From positions 514 through 64,513 of the forward strand of contig MKUQ01000026.1 of the NCBI GenBank assembly GCA_001898645.1: a stretch of 64,000 bases of DNA, given 5' to 3'. This document shows positions 18,164-27,128 of this stretch, in pieces (position 1 is the first letter of the stretch; each line of letters begins with the position of its first letter). A model generated the notes under the pieces. The model was not told where the DNA came from, did no database searches, and saw nothing but the letters and a program-made list of their open reading frames with translations. The stretch is from Burkholderiales bacterium 70-64. Lineage in GTDB: Bacteria > Pseudomonadota > Gammaproteobacteria > Burkholderiales > Burkholderiaceae_E. The position numbers and the translations under genes were made by a program.

Positions 18164-18931
18164 ATGCGAGACAAGACGAAGTACACGGCACCGCTCGTCT
18201 TCCTGGTGCTGTTCCTGTTGTTCTGGCAGTACGCACCCGCACTGTTCTCGATCCAGAGCAACATCCTGCCGCCTTTCTCGGGCGTGATGCGGGTGTTCAC
18301 GGATTCGCTCACCGTGAACCTCTATTTCGAGCACGCGCTCGTCACGCTCAAGGAAGCCGCCCTCGGTCTCGTCATCGGCGGCGGGCTCGGCCTCGTCACG
18401 GGCGTCGTGCTGACCGAGTCGCGCATGCTCATGACGACCTTCTATCCGTACATCGTCGCGCTGCAGTGCATGCCGAAAGTCGCGATCGCGCCGCTGCTCG
18501 TGATCTGGTTCGGCTTCGGCATCACCTCGAAGGTCGTGATCGTCGCGCTGCTGTGCTTCTTCCCGGTGCTGGTGAACACGATCACGGGGATCCGCAGCGT
18601 CAGCCGCGAGCAGCTCGAGCTCTTCGCCGCGGTGCGCGCCACGCGCTTCAAGACGCTCGTTCACCTGCTGATCCCGGCGGCGCTGCCCAGCATCCTGACC
18701 GGCTTCGAGCTCGCCGTCGTGGTGTCGCTGCTCGGCGCGATCGTCGGCGAGTTCGTCGGCGCCGAGGAAGGGCTCGGCGTGCTGCTGCTGCAGGCGCAGT
18801 TCCAGATGGCGATGCCGAGCGTCTTCGCGATCCTGCTCGTGCTCGCGCTGCTCGGCGTGATCTTCAACCTCCTGATCCGGACGATCCGCAAGCGGACGCT
18901 GTTCTGGGTCGCCGGCGAGTCGGCGCGATAG
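18164..18931 (+). CDS. ABC transporter permease, SsuC/TauC type
   Basis: A 255-residue inner-membrane permease with about six transmembrane segments. It has the ABC-coupling EAA-type loop (ELFAAVRATRFKTLVHLLIPAALPSILTGFELAVV). GAGGAG lies before the ATG. It completes an importer with the ATPase just upstream and the NMT1-type solute-binding protein. Import specificity must be inferred from the surrounding catabolic genes. Confidence 0.95.
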   Translation: MRDKTKYTAPLVFLVLFLLFWQYAPALFSIQSNILPPFSGVMRVFTDSLTVNLYFEHALVTLKEAALGLVIGGGLGLVTGVVLTESRMLMTTFYPYIVALQCMPKVAIAPLLVIWFGFGITSKVVIVALLCFFPVLVNTITGIRSVSREQLELFAAVRATRFKTLVHLLIPAALPSILTGFELAVVVSLLGAIVGEFVGAEEGLGVLLLQAQFQMAMPSVFAILLVLALLGVIFNLLIRTIRKRTLFWVAGESAR

Positions 18932-18957
18932 CCGCTCGCCTCATCCGGAAGCATCAA

Positions 18958-20133
18958 ATGTCGTCGTACCGTCTCACCGAAGAACAGCAGGCCCTGCGGC
19001 AGGCTGCGCGCCGCTTCGCGCAGGAAGTGCTGTCGCCACGCGCGATGCAGGTCGAGCGCGAAGGCAGCGACTTCCCGTCCGACATCCTCCAGCAGATGGC
19101 CGCGCTGGGCTTCCTCGGCCTCGACATTCCGCAGGCCTACGGCGGGCAGGGGTTCGACACGCTCACTTCGGCCGTGCTGCTCGAGGAGATCTCCGGCGCC
19201 TGGTTCTCGGCGGCGAGCTACGCGATGACGCTCGCGACGGGCCCCATCCTCGCGGCAGGCACCGAGGAGCAGAAGCGGCGCTACCTGCCGGCGCTGTGCC
19301 GCGGCGAGCTGGTGACGGCCTTCGCATTGACCGAGCCCACGGGCGGCTCCGATGCCGCGTCGATCCAGACCTTCGCGCGGCGCGACGGCTCCGACTACGT
19401 GATCGACGGAACGAAGTTCTTCATCACCAACGGTCACCGTGCCGACGTGCTGGTGGTCTTCGCGCGCACCCGGAAGGACGCGCCGCGCGGACAGGGGATC
19501 TCGATCTTCCTGGTCGAGAAGGGCACGCCGGGCTTCTCGGTGGGCCAGCGCTTTCGCACGATGGGGCACACTGCGAACCCGATCTGGGAGCTGCGCTTCG
19601 AGGGATGCCGTGTCCCGGCCGCCAATCTCGTCGGCGACGAAGGCCGGGGCTTCGGCTACCTGCAGCGCGATTTCGCGAAGATCCGCGCCGTCTACGGAAG
19701 CCGCTGCGTCGGCGTCGCGCAGTGGGCCATGGACTACGCGCTGCGCTACGCGCGGGAGCGCACCGCCTTCGGGCAGCCCGTCGCGTCGTTCCAGGGCGTG
19801 CGCTTCCGCGTCGCCGACATCCTCACGAAGATCGAGGCCGCGCGCCAGCTTTCGTACCGCGCCGCCGTCATCGCCGACGAAAGCCTGCCGGAGGCGCCGG
19901 CGGCTGCGTCGATGGCCAAGCACTTCGCCGCCGACGTCTGCCTGGAAGCGACCGCCGAAGCGATCCAGCTCATGGGAGGGCACGGCTACACGGTCGATCA
20001 CCCGCTCGAGCGCATGTTCCGCGAGGTCAAGCTGTTCCAGATCGGCGACGGCACGAGCGAGGCATTGCGGATCCTGATCTCGCGCTTCGCGAACCAGGCG
20101 ATCGCGAACGGGAAGTCGGCGCAGCTCGGCTGA
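18958..20133 (+). CDS. Acyl-CoA dehydrogenase
   Basis: A 391-residue flavoenzyme with all three domains: N-terminal helices (LTEEQQALRQAARRFAQEVL), the beta domain with the FAD/substrate motif FALTEPTGGSDAAS and KFFITNGHRADVLVVFAR, and the C-terminal helical domain with the family pattern QLMGGHGYTVDHPLERMFREVK. At the position of the MCAD catalytic Glu (YEGT) the sequence reads IGDGTSE, i.e. Asp. Related enzymes can use a base from another helix, so activity is still expected. It should desaturate the CoA ester made by the ligase in the same operon. Confidence 0.95.
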   Translation: MSSYRLTEEQQALRQAARRFAQEVLSPRAMQVEREGSDFPSDILQQMAALGFLGLDIPQAYGGQGFDTLTSAVLLEEISGAWFSAASYAMTLATGPILAAGTEEQKRRYLPALCRGELVTAFALTEPTGGSDAASIQTFARRDGSDYVIDGTKFFITNGHRADVLVVFARTRKDAPRGQGISIFLVEKGTPGFSVGQRFRTMGHTANPIWELRFEGCRVPAANLVGDEGRGFGYLQRDFAKIRAVYGSRCVGVAQWAMDYALRYARERTAFGQPVASFQGVRFRVADILTKIEAARQLSYRAAVIADESLPEAPAAASMAKHFAADVCLEATAEAIQLMGGHGYTVDHPLERMFREVKLFQIGDGTSEALRILISRFANQAIANGKSAQLG

Positions 20134-20172
20134 GCGCCGTATCGGGATGACGAGAGGACAAGAGGGACGTCA

Positions 20173-20655
20173 ATGCAGGAGCGCACGAGGACCATCACCT
20201 GGGCGGAGACCGACCAGTACCCTCGGTGGATTCAGGAAAAGCCCGGGCTCGAGTTCGTCCAGGCGCTCTGCGACGGAACGCTGCCGAATCCGCCGATGTT
20301 CAGCCTGCTCGGCTTTCGCATGGTCGGCGTTCGCGAAGGCGAGGTCACGGCCGAGTGCGAGATCGGCGAGCACCTCTACAATGCCGGCGCCGTCGTCCAT
20401 GGCGGAGTCGCGGCGACGCTGATCGACACGACGACCGCGCTCGCCGTGCGCAGCTGCATGCCGGCGGGTACGCGCATGACGACGGTCGACCTGAAGCTGA
20501 ACCTCGTGCGCCTGCTCTCGAAGGATTCGGACCCCGTCACGGCTGTCGGCACCGTCCTGCATCGCGGCCGCAAGATCTGCGTGGCCGAGGCGAAGGTATG
20601 CACCCGCGAGGGCAAGCTCGTGGCCGCCGGAATGGCCTCGCTCGCCATCCTCTGA
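20173..20655 (+). CDS. PaaI-family hot-dog thioesterase
   Basis: A 160-residue hot-dog thioesterase. The conserved YNAGAVVHGGVAATLIDTTTALAVRS contains the PaaI-type Asn/His-Gly-Gly...Asp active site, and TVDLKLNLVRL is the following strand. Such enzymes release CoA from dead-end aryl- or acyl-CoA esters. GAGGGACG precedes the ATG, and the stop is one base away from the next start, so it is part of the operon. Role here: rescue of CoA or a true pathway step, not distinguishable. Confidence 0.9.
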   Translation: MQERTRTITWAETDQYPRWIQEKPGLEFVQALCDGTLPNPPMFSLLGFRMVGVREGEVTAECEIGEHLYNAGAVVHGGVAATLIDTTTALAVRSCMPAGTRMTTVDLKLNLVRLLSKDSDPVTAVGTVLHRGRKICVAEAKVCTREGKLVAAGMASLAIL

Positions 20656-20656
20656 G

Positions 20657-21856
20657 ATGGAACCGCTGCTGTTCTCGGCGATCGAGCTGCGCGGGCTGCG
20701 CCTGCGCAATCGCGTCGTCGTGTCCCCGATGCTCAGCTATTCGGCAACGGGCGGCCATGCGAACGACGAGCACCTGGCGCACTACGCGCGCTTCGCGACG
20801 GGCGGCGCGGGTCTCGTGTTCCTCGAGGCGACGAAGATCGATCCGCGCGGCTGCTCGACCGCGCGCGACCTCGGACTGTGGAAGGACGAATTCGTCGAGC
20901 CGCTCGCGCGCATTGCCGCGCTGGTCAAACGCAGCGGCGCAGCGGTCGGCATCCAGCTGAGTCATTCGGGGCGCAAGGCGCGGCGCTCGTTGCCGTGGGA
21001 AGGCAACGAGCCGCTCGCCGGCTGCCCGGGCGTGGATCACGGCGAGCCGTGGGAGCTCGTCGGCCCGAGCGCCGTGGCGCACTCGCCGAAGTACGAAACG
21101 CCGCGCGAGCTCGCTCCGGCCGAGATCGACGAGCTCATCGAGCGCTGGGGGCAGGCGGCCGAGCGCGCGCAGCGCGCCGGCTTCGACGCCATCGAGATCC
21201 AGGGCGGCCACGGCTACCTCGTCCACCAGTTCCTGTCGCCCGTCGCGAACCGGCGCCGCGACGAATACGGCGGCCCGCTCGAGAACCGCATGCGCTTCGC
21301 GCTGGACGTCGTTCGCCGGATCCGCCGATCGTGGCCCCGCGAGAAACCGCTCTTCTTCCGGATGTCGGTCGTCGACGACGCGGGCTGGACGCTCGACGAC
21401 AGCGTGGTGCTCGCGCGCACGCTGAAGGAAGCTGGCGTCGACGTGATCGACTGCAGCTCGGGAGGCATGCTCGACGCCGTGCGCGGCGGCCCTCCGATCG
21501 GCTACGGCTACCAGGTCGAGTACGCGCGGCGCATCCGCGAGCTCGCCGACGTGCGCACGATGGCTGTCGGCCTCATCGTGCACGGCGACCAGGCCGAGAC
21601 CATCGTGCGGGAGGGCAGCGCCGATCTCGTCGCGCTCGGCCGCGAGTTCCTGCACAACCCGAACTGGCCGCTGGACGCCGCGCAGAAGATGGGCGTCGCG
21701 GGCGCCTTCGGGCTCGCGCCGGCGCGCGTCGGGTTCTGGCTCGAGAAGCGTGCGCGCGTGCGCGGGGTCCGGCCTTCGACGTGGGGAAGGGGGATCGACG
21801 GGGACGAAGGCGCGCCGCGGGAGCCCGCCGGCGAGCCCGGGGCGAAGCGTCCGTAG
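20657..21856 (+). CDS. Old-yellow-enzyme family NADH:flavin oxidoreductase
   Basis: A 399-residue FMN TIM-barrel protein of the YqjM/XenA branch (RNRVVVSPMLSYSATGG, GIQLSHSGRKA, FLSPVANRRRDEYGGPLENRMRF, GREFLHNPNWPL). The active-site pair usually reads H-x-x-H (HAAHGY in YqjM). Here it is QGGHGY, so the first substrate-binding His is Gln. The second His and the active-site Tyr in SYS remain. It probably reduces an activated C=C bond, or has shifted specificity. The last ~30 residues are a low-complexity Arg/Gly/Pro tail running to the island edge. Confidence 0.9.
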   Translation: MEPLLFSAIELRGLRLRNRVVVSPMLSYSATGGHANDEHLAHYARFATGGAGLVFLEATKIDPRGCSTARDLGLWKDEFVEPLARIAALVKRSGAAVGIQLSHSGRKARRSLPWEGNEPLAGCPGVDHGEPWELVGPSAVAHSPKYETPRELAPAEIDELIERWGQAAERAQRAGFDAIEIQGGHGYLVHQFLSPVANRRRDEYGGPLENRMRFALDVVRRIRRSWPREKPLFFRMSVVDDAGWTLDDSVVLARTLKEAGVDVIDCSSGGMLDAVRGGPPIGYGYQVEYARRIRELADVRTMAVGLIVHGDQAETIVREGSADLVALGREFLHNPNWPLDAAQKMGVAGAFGLAPARVGFWLEKRARVRGVRPSTWGRGIDGDEGAPREPAGEPGAKRP

Positions 21857-21870
21857 GCGATGCGTCCGCT

Positions 21871-21884
21871 CCGGCGCGGGCCGG
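21871..21884. repeat. Right copy of the 14-bp direct repeat bounding the catabolic island
   Basis: CCGGCGCGGGCCGG is repeated here in the 43-bp gap after the old-yellow-enzyme gene and before the convergent metY. The left copy is at 5925-5938 in the hpd tail. Confidence 0.5.
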
Positions 21885-21899
21885 GGCGGGGCCGCCGCT

Positions 21900-23213
21900 T
21901 CAGCTGCGCTGCGAGGCCTCGAGCGCCTGGTCGATGTCCCAGACGATGTCCTCGATCGATTCGAGCCCGACCGACATGCGCACCATGTCGGGGGCCACGC
22001 CCGCGGCGCGCTGCTCCTCGGCCGAGAGCTGGCGGTGCGTGGTGGAGGCCGGATGGATGATCAGCGTGCGCGCGTCGCCGACGTTGGCCAGGTGGCTCAT
22101 GAAGGTGGCGGCCTCGATGAAGCGCTCGCCGGCGCGCCGGGCAGCGTCCGCATCGCCGCCGTCCGGCGCCCTGACCCCGAAAGTGAGGATGCCGCCGGCG
22201 CCGCGCGGCAGGTATTTGCGCGCCAGGCCGTGGTACGGGCTGCTCGCCAGCCCCGGGTAGTTGACCCACGCCACCAGCGGATGCGCGGCCAGGTGCTCGG
22301 CGATGTGCTGCGCATTGCGCACGTGGCGGTCCATGCGCACGGGCAGGGTCTCGATGCCCTGCAGCAGCAGCCACGCCGACAGCGGCGCGAGCGTGGGCCC
22401 GAGCGTGCGCGCGGTCTCCATGCGCGCCCTCATGGTGAAGCCGAAGTCTCCGAAGGTCTCGTAGAAGCGCACCCCGTGATAGCCGGGCGACGGCTCGGTC
22501 ATGCCGGGGAACTTGCCGTTGTCCCAGGGAAAGCGGCCCGACTCGACGACCACGCCGCCCATGGTGGTGCCGTGGCCGCCGAGGTACTTGGTGGCCGAGT
22601 GCACGACGATGTCGGCGCCGTGCCGTATCGGCCGGCACAGGTAGGGCGAAGCGAGCGTGTTGTCGAGCACCAGCGGCACGCCGTGCTCGCGGGCGATGGC
22701 AGCGACCGGCTCGATGTCGAGCACGTTCAGGCGCGGGTTGGCGATGGTCTCGGCGAACAGCACCCGGGTGTCCGGGCGCAGCGCACGGCGGAAGTTGTCG
22801 GGGTCGTCGGGCTCGACGAAGGTGCACCCGATGCCGAACTTCGCGAAGGTGACGCCCAGTTGCGTGACCGTGCCGCCGTACAGCGTGTTGGCCGCCACGA
22901 TGTGGTCGCCCTGGCCGCACAGCGTGAGCAGGGCCAGCATCTGGGCCGCCATGCCGCTGGCAGCGGCGATGGCCGCGCGTCCGTCCTCGAGGGCGGCGAC
23001 GCGTTCCTCGAGCACCGCCACGGTCGGGTTGGACAGGCGCGAATAGACGTTGCCGAAGGTCTGCAGATTGAACAGGCTCGCGGCGTGCTCGGCGGAATCG
23101 AACACGTAGGAGGTGGTCTGGTGGATGGGCGCGGCGCGCGAGCCGGTGACGGCATCGGGGATCTGCCCCGCGTGCAGGCACAGGGTCTCGATGCCGAAGG
23201 TGCGGTCAGCCAT
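21900..23213 (-). CDS. metY: O-acetylhomoserine sulfhydrylase/aminocarboxypropyltransferase
   Basis: A 437-residue Cys/Met-metabolism PLP enzyme. It starts with FGIETLCLHAGQIPDAVTGSRAAPIHQTTSYVF and has the PLP lysine in HSATKYLGGHGT. The inserted segment around GRFPWDNGKFPGMTEPSPGYHG is typical of the long MetY (O-acetylhomoserine) type rather than shorter MetB/MetC enzymes. It makes homocysteine from O-acetylhomoserine and sulfide. A CoA-binding-protein gene lies 28 bp upstream on the same strand. Confidence 0.93.
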   Translation of the reverse strand: MADRTFGIETLCLHAGQIPDAVTGSRAAPIHQTTSYVFDSAEHAASLFNLQTFGNVYSRLSNPTVAVLEERVAALEDGRAAIAAASGMAAQMLALLTLCGQGDHIVAANTLYGGTVTQLGVTFAKFGIGCTFVEPDDPDNFRRALRPDTRVLFAETIANPRLNVLDIEPVAAIAREHGVPLVLDNTLASPYLCRPIRHGADIVVHSATKYLGGHGTTMGGVVVESGRFPWDNGKFPGMTEPSPGYHGVRFYETFGDFGFTMRARMETARTLGPTLAPLSAWLLLQGIETLPVRMDRHVRNAQHIAEHLAAHPLVAWVNYPGLASSPYHGLARKYLPRGAGGILTFGVRAPDGGDADAARRAGERFIEAATFMSHLANVGDARTLIIHPASTTHRQLSAEEQRAAGVAPDMVRMSVGLESIEDIVWDIDQALEASQRS

Positions 23214-23241
23214 CGGGGGTCTCCGGATGCGCGGCGGGCGT

Positions 23242-23712
23242 TCAGTTCGGCAGCCAGCGCGGCCGCCGCGCCGAGATCACGCCGGTATGCACGCCGGCCC
23301 AGTTCAGGCCGCCGAACAGGCGCGCGTGCTCGATCTTGACGCAGCGGTCCATCACCGAATCGAGGCCGTGCTCGCGCACGTAGCGGTCGGCCTCGCGATT
23401 GCCCACGCCGAGCTGTTGCCACAGCACCTTCGCGCCGATCTCCACGGTCTGGCGCGCGATCGGCGGCACGTCTTCGGCGCGCCTGAAGACGTCGACCATG
23501 TCGACCTTGCCGGGAATCGCATCGAGCGAGGGGTAGCAGCGCTCGCCGAGGATCTCGTCGTATCTCGGATTGACCGGGACGATGCGGTAGCCGTGCGCCT
23601 GCAGGTATTTGGCGGCGAAATGGCTCGGCCGGTGCCACTCGGCCGACAGCCCGACCACCGCGACGACGCGGCTGGTGGCGAGGATGCGGCGCAGGGTTTC
23701 GATGTCGGGCAT
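23242..23712 (-). CDS. CoA-binding domain protein (YccU type)
   Basis: A 156-residue single Rossmann domain of the CoA_binding_2 family: SRVVAVVGLSAEWHRPSHFAAKYLQAHGYRIVPVNPRY at the N-terminus and VLWQQLGVGNREADRYVREHGLDSVMDRCVKIEH near the C-terminus. It is the stand-alone version of the domain that opens acyl-CoA ligases. Its exact role is unknown. It is the first gene of a probable two-gene unit with metY and is divergent from phaM. Confidence 0.88.
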   Translation of the reverse strand: MPDIETLRRILATSRVVAVVGLSAEWHRPSHFAAKYLQAHGYRIVPVNPRYDEILGERCYPSLDAIPGKVDMVDVFRRAEDVPPIARQTVEIGAKVLWQQLGVGNREADRYVREHGLDSVMDRCVKIEHARLFGGLNWAGVHTGVISARRPRWLPN

Positions 23713-23773
23713 GGCCGGGCTCCGCGGAACGATTTCCTGTTATTGTCGTCCATCGGCAGCAGGAGGAGCGAAC

Positions 23774-24556
23774 ATGGCGGCAGGCAAGTTCGGTATCGGC
23801 GACCTGGCGGCGATGGGTCTGGCCAATGTCGGCATCGGTCCGCTCAACGTGGGCAACGTGCTCGACACGGTCGAGTTCGTCAAGAAGGCCTGGGGCTCGT
23901 TCGGCCTGCCGCCGAGCTTCACGCCGACCATCGACCTGGGCGAGCTGGACAAGCGCATCGCCGACCTGAAGGCGGTCGAGCAGTGGCTCATCGTGAACAT
24001 GAACATGCTCCAGGGCACCATCCAGGCACTCGAGATCCAGCGCGGCACGATCGCGACCCTCAAGGCGTTCGGCGAAGCGGTAGGCGCGCCGGTGGCGGCG
24101 GTCGGGCCGGCCACCCAGGTGCTCGCCGGCAAGGCACTGGCCGGCGCGCTGTCGGCGGCCGGCGCTGCCAGCGCGCAGGCGCCGCACGGCAACGGCAGGG
24201 ATGCGCCCTCTTCGGCGCAGGCGCCGGCCGCAGCCGCGCCGCCGCGTGCGCGCAAGCCCGCCAGGCAGGGGCGCGACAAGGCGGCGTCTGCTGCCGGCGG
24301 GGGCACGCACGTCGATCCGGGATTGAGTGCCGGCGCCTGGTGGAACCTGCTCCAGGAGCAGTTCAACAACGTCGCCAACGCGGCGCTGTCCGGCGTCGGC
24401 CTGCCCCGGATGCTCGTCCCCCAGGCCCATGGCGCGGAAGCGCCAGCGCACGCAGCCGCGCCCGACAAGCCGGCGCACAAGAAGCCGCGGCGCACGACCG
24501 TGGCCCGGCGCCCGGATGCCGGGCAGCCGGCCGGCGGCGGCCGGCGCAAGGTCTGA
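23774..24556 (+). CDS. phaM: PhaM-like polyhydroxyalkanoate granule regulatory protein
   Basis: A 260-residue protein. The N-terminal ~95 residues (NVGNVLDTVEFVKKAWGSFGLPPSFTPTIDLGELDKRIADLKAVEQWLIVNMNML) match PhaM, and an Ala/Pro/Lys-rich basic tail (KPAHKKPRRTTVARRPDAG) resembles PhaM's DNA-binding repeats. PhaM of Cupriavidus activates PHA synthase and tethers granules to the nucleoid. AGGAGGAG precedes the ATG. No other PHA gene lies nearby. It implies that the organism stores PHA, typical of Burkholderiales. Confidence 0.85.
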   Translation: MAAGKFGIGDLAAMGLANVGIGPLNVGNVLDTVEFVKKAWGSFGLPPSFTPTIDLGELDKRIADLKAVEQWLIVNMNMLQGTIQALEIQRGTIATLKAFGEAVGAPVAAVGPATQVLAGKALAGALSAAGAASAQAPHGNGRDAPSSAQAPAAAAPPRARKPARQGRDKAASAAGGGTHVDPGLSAGAWWNLLQEQFNNVANAALSGVGLPRMLVPQAHGAEAPAHAAAPDKPAHKKPRRTTVARRPDAGQPAGGGRRKV

Positions 24557-24597
24557 GCAGACGCGCCGACCGATCGTCAATCGAGACGATTTCATCC

Positions 24598-25806
24598 ATG
24601 CACGCGTTCCGGCACGGCCACGCCACCCACCCGAACTGGCGCCAGGCGACCGAGCTCGTGATGGCGCAGCTCGAGGCCGGCACGACGGACGCCGCCGCGA
24701 CGGACGAGCCCCGGCTCGGCCTGGTGTACGTGACCGAGCGGTTCGCCGAACGGCTCGGCGACGTCGCCACGCTGCTGCGCGAACGCTTCCCCTCGGTGCA
24801 GTGGGTGGGCGCCAGCAGCCACGGCGTGTGCGCAGCGAGCATCGAGTACATGCGCGAGCCTGCGCTGGTGGCGATGATCTGCGAGCTGCCTGCCGGCAGC
24901 TGGACGCTGTTCTCCGAGCCGGGCGAGCTGCCGGGCGGCGCCCGGGCCGCCGATGCGCCGCCCGCCTGGACGGCGCTGGTGCATGCGGCCCCGGCCTCGG
25001 CGCAGCTGGCCGAGGAGATCGCCAGCCTCGCGACGCGCGTCGACACCGGCTTCCTGTTCGGCGGGCTGATCGGCGGCAGCGATCCGCGCAGCCCGCAGCT
25101 GGCCGGCCGCATGGTCCACGGAGGGCTGTCGGGCGTCGGCTTCGGCGAATCGGTGCGGCTGCTGTCGCGCCTCACCCAGGGCTGCGCGCCGCTGGCGCGC
25201 GAGCACGTGATCTCGGAATGCTCGCTGCATTACATCCATCGGCTCGACGACCAGCCGGCGCTCGACGTGCTCCTCGAAGACCTCGGCGTGCCGGCCGAGG
25301 TTCGCGAGTCGCGCGACGGCAACGAGATCCTGCGCGCGCTGCCGCTCGAGCGGCTCTCGCGCGGCCTCATGATCGGGCTGGCGCCGGCCGAGGGCGAGCG
25401 CGGCATCGGCTTCGGCGACTACGCCGTGGTCAACGTGCTCGGCATCGATCCGCAGCACCGGCTGCTGGCGGTGGCCGCCACGCCGAGCCAGGGCGAGCGC
25501 GCCGTGTTCTGCACGCGCGACCGCCAGGCGGCGCGCGCCGACCTGATCCGCATCTGCACCGAGCTGCGCGAGGAGGTCGAGTCCGCCTCGCTGCAGATCC
25601 TCGGCGCGCACTACGTGTCGTGCGTGGCGCGCGGCGAGCACCTGTTCGGTGCGCCGGGCGCGGAGACCGGGATCATCGCGCACAACCTCGGCAACGTGCC
25701 GCTGGTCGGTTTTTTCGCCAACGGCGAGATCGCACGTGATCGAATCTACGGCTATACGGGGGTGCTGACGCTGTTCGTCGCCCCGCACGAGGCAGCGAGG
25801 ACGTGA
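24598..25806 (+). CDS. FIST domain signal-sensor protein
   Basis: A 402-residue cytosolic protein with FIST_N (about 40-220, including FLFGGLIGGSDPRSPQLAGRMVHGGLSGVGF) and FIST_C (about 240-390, including ESASLQILGAHYVSCVARGEHLFG). FIST domains are predicted ligand-sensing modules, often linked to signal transduction and possibly to amino-acid binding. Here there is no attached output domain. The stop overlaps the GTG start of rfaE2, an unexpected translational link. Confidence 0.88.
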   Translation: MHAFRHGHATHPNWRQATELVMAQLEAGTTDAAATDEPRLGLVYVTERFAERLGDVATLLRERFPSVQWVGASSHGVCAASIEYMREPALVAMICELPAGSWTLFSEPGELPGGARAADAPPAWTALVHAAPASAQLAEEIASLATRVDTGFLFGGLIGGSDPRSPQLAGRMVHGGLSGVGFGESVRLLSRLTQGCAPLAREHVISECSLHYIHRLDDQPALDVLLEDLGVPAEVRESRDGNEILRALPLERLSRGLMIGLAPAEGERGIGFGDYAVVNVLGIDPQHRLLAVAATPSQGERAVFCTRDRQAARADLIRICTELREEVESASLQILGAHYVSCVARGEHLFGAPGAETGIIAHNLGNVPLVGFFANGEIARDRIYGYTGVLTLFVAPHEAART

Positions 25807-26324
25807 GCAACGCACTGGTCGGCTTCGAGCACAAGATCATCGATCCGGCGCATGCCGCGGCACAGGCGGCGCAGCTGCCGCGCCCGATGGTGTTCACCAA
25901 CGGCGTGTTCGACCTGCTGCACCGCGGCCACGTCACCTATCTCGCCGAAGCGCGCGCGCTCGGCGCCTCGCTGGTGGTCGCGCTCAACAGCGACGGATCG
26001 GTGAAGCGGCTGGGCAAGGGCGCCGACCGACCGCTCAACCCGCTGGCGGACCGCCTCGCGGTGGTGGCCGCCCTCGAATCCACGACGCTGGCCACCTGGT
26101 TCGAGGGCGACACGCCGCTCGAGCTCATCCTCGCGCTGCGTCCGGATGTGCTGGTCAAGGGCGGCGACTGGCCGATCGAGCGGATCGTGGGGGCGAAGGA
26201 GGTGCGCACATGGGGCGGAGCGGTGCACTCGATCCCGTTCCGCTTCCAGCGCTCGACCACCGACCTGGTCACGCGCATCCGCGACGCCGCGCGCGGGCTC
26301 GATTCGACTTCGACGGCGTCCTAG
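25803..26324 (+). CDS. rfaE2: D-glycero-beta-D-manno-heptose 1-phosphate adenylyltransferase
   Basis: A 173-residue nucleotidyltransferase corresponding to the C-terminal half of E. coli HldE. The class motif is in VFTNGVFDLLHRGHVTYL (HxGH) and the second conserved segment is VLVKGGDWPIERIVGAKEV. It forms ADP-heptose for lipopolysaccharide inner core. In beta-proteobacteria the kinase and adenylyltransferase are separate genes, as here; the kinase is not in the window. GTG start overlapping the FIST stop. Confidence 0.93.
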   Translation: MSNALVGFEHKIIDPAHAAAQAAQLPRPMVFTNGVFDLLHRGHVTYLAEARALGASLVVALNSDGSVKRLGKGADRPLNPLADRLAVVAALESTTLATWFEGDTPLELILALRPDVLVKGGDWPIERIVGAKEVRTWGGAVHSIPFRFQRSTTDLVTRIRDAARGLDSTSTAS

Positions 26325-26352
26325 CCGGAAACCCGCAGGCCCCGGTCCATCC

Positions 26353-27120
26353 TCAGCCGCAGTCGCGCACCGGCGCGTCGAACTGCGCCGCCAGCGTGCC
26401 GGCGGTGCCGGCGCCGGCCGCATCGCGCCAGCGGGCCTGCAAGTGCACCCGCACCGTGAACGGCGCACGCGGGGCCACCAGCGCCCCCGGTTCGCCGAGG
26501 GCGGCCAGCCGCGCCACCAGGGCACGCGCGGCCTCCTCGTAGCGGAAGATGCCGAGCGAGATGGCCTGCCGGTAGGGTCCGTCGGGGATGAGGAAGACGT
26601 CGCTGCGGCCGATGCGGCGCAGCTCGGCCAACCGCCGCTGCGCCTCGGCCGCTGTCGGCGCGGGCGGCAGGTAGACGAGGTAGCTCGCGCCCTGCTCGCT
26701 GCGCGTGGCCTCGATCTCGGCGCCGGCCGCCTCGAGCGCCGACTGCAGGCGCCGCGCGCGCTCCTCGTCGAGCGGCGCGAAGGCCGTGCATACCGTGCGA
26801 TCGGCCTTCGCGGGCGAGGTTGACGCCGAGGCGGACGAGGACGACGCCGGCGGGAACGAGGGCGACGCGGACGAAGCCGGCGCAGGAGAGGACGACCCGA
26901 GGAAGGACGACCCAGTCGAGGACGACGCGGGCGTCGCGGCCGCGGACGGTGCCGCCTCGGGCGATGCGGGCGGCACGACGCGCAGCCGGTCGGCATCGAT
27001 CTGCCGCTCCAGGCGGCGCGGCTCGCGATCCGCCTGCAGCCACGGTGCCAGCCAGCCGTGCGTCCACGCCCACATGCCCACGTTGGCGAGCACCAGCACG
27101 ACGAGCAGCCAGCGCACCAT
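26353..27120 (-). CDS. Membrane-anchored SPOR-domain-like protein
   Basis: A 255-residue protein. An N-terminal transmembrane segment (WLLVVLVLANVGMWAW) is followed by a Ser/Ala/Pro-rich linker (about 50-100) and a periplasmic C-terminal half. That half resembles a SPOR domain (YLVYLPPAPTAAEAQRRLAELRRIG and ISLGIFRYEEAARALVARLAALG). SPOR domains bind denuded septal peptidoglycan. It lies 8 bp downstream of birA, so it is probably in the same operon. Function not further predictable. Confidence 0.75.
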   Translation of the reverse strand: MVRWLLVVLVLANVGMWAWTHGWLAPWLQADREPRRLERQIDADRLRVVPPASPEAAPSAAATPASSSTGSSFLGSSSPAPASSASPSFPPASSSSASASTSPAKADRTVCTAFAPLDEERARRLQSALEAAGAEIEATRSEQGASYLVYLPPAPTAAEAQRRLAELRRIGRSDVFLIPDGPYRQAISLGIFRYEEAARALVARLAALGEPGALVAPRAPFTVRVHLQARWRDAAGAGTAGTLAAQFDAPVRDCG

Positions 27121-27128
27121 GGCCTCGC

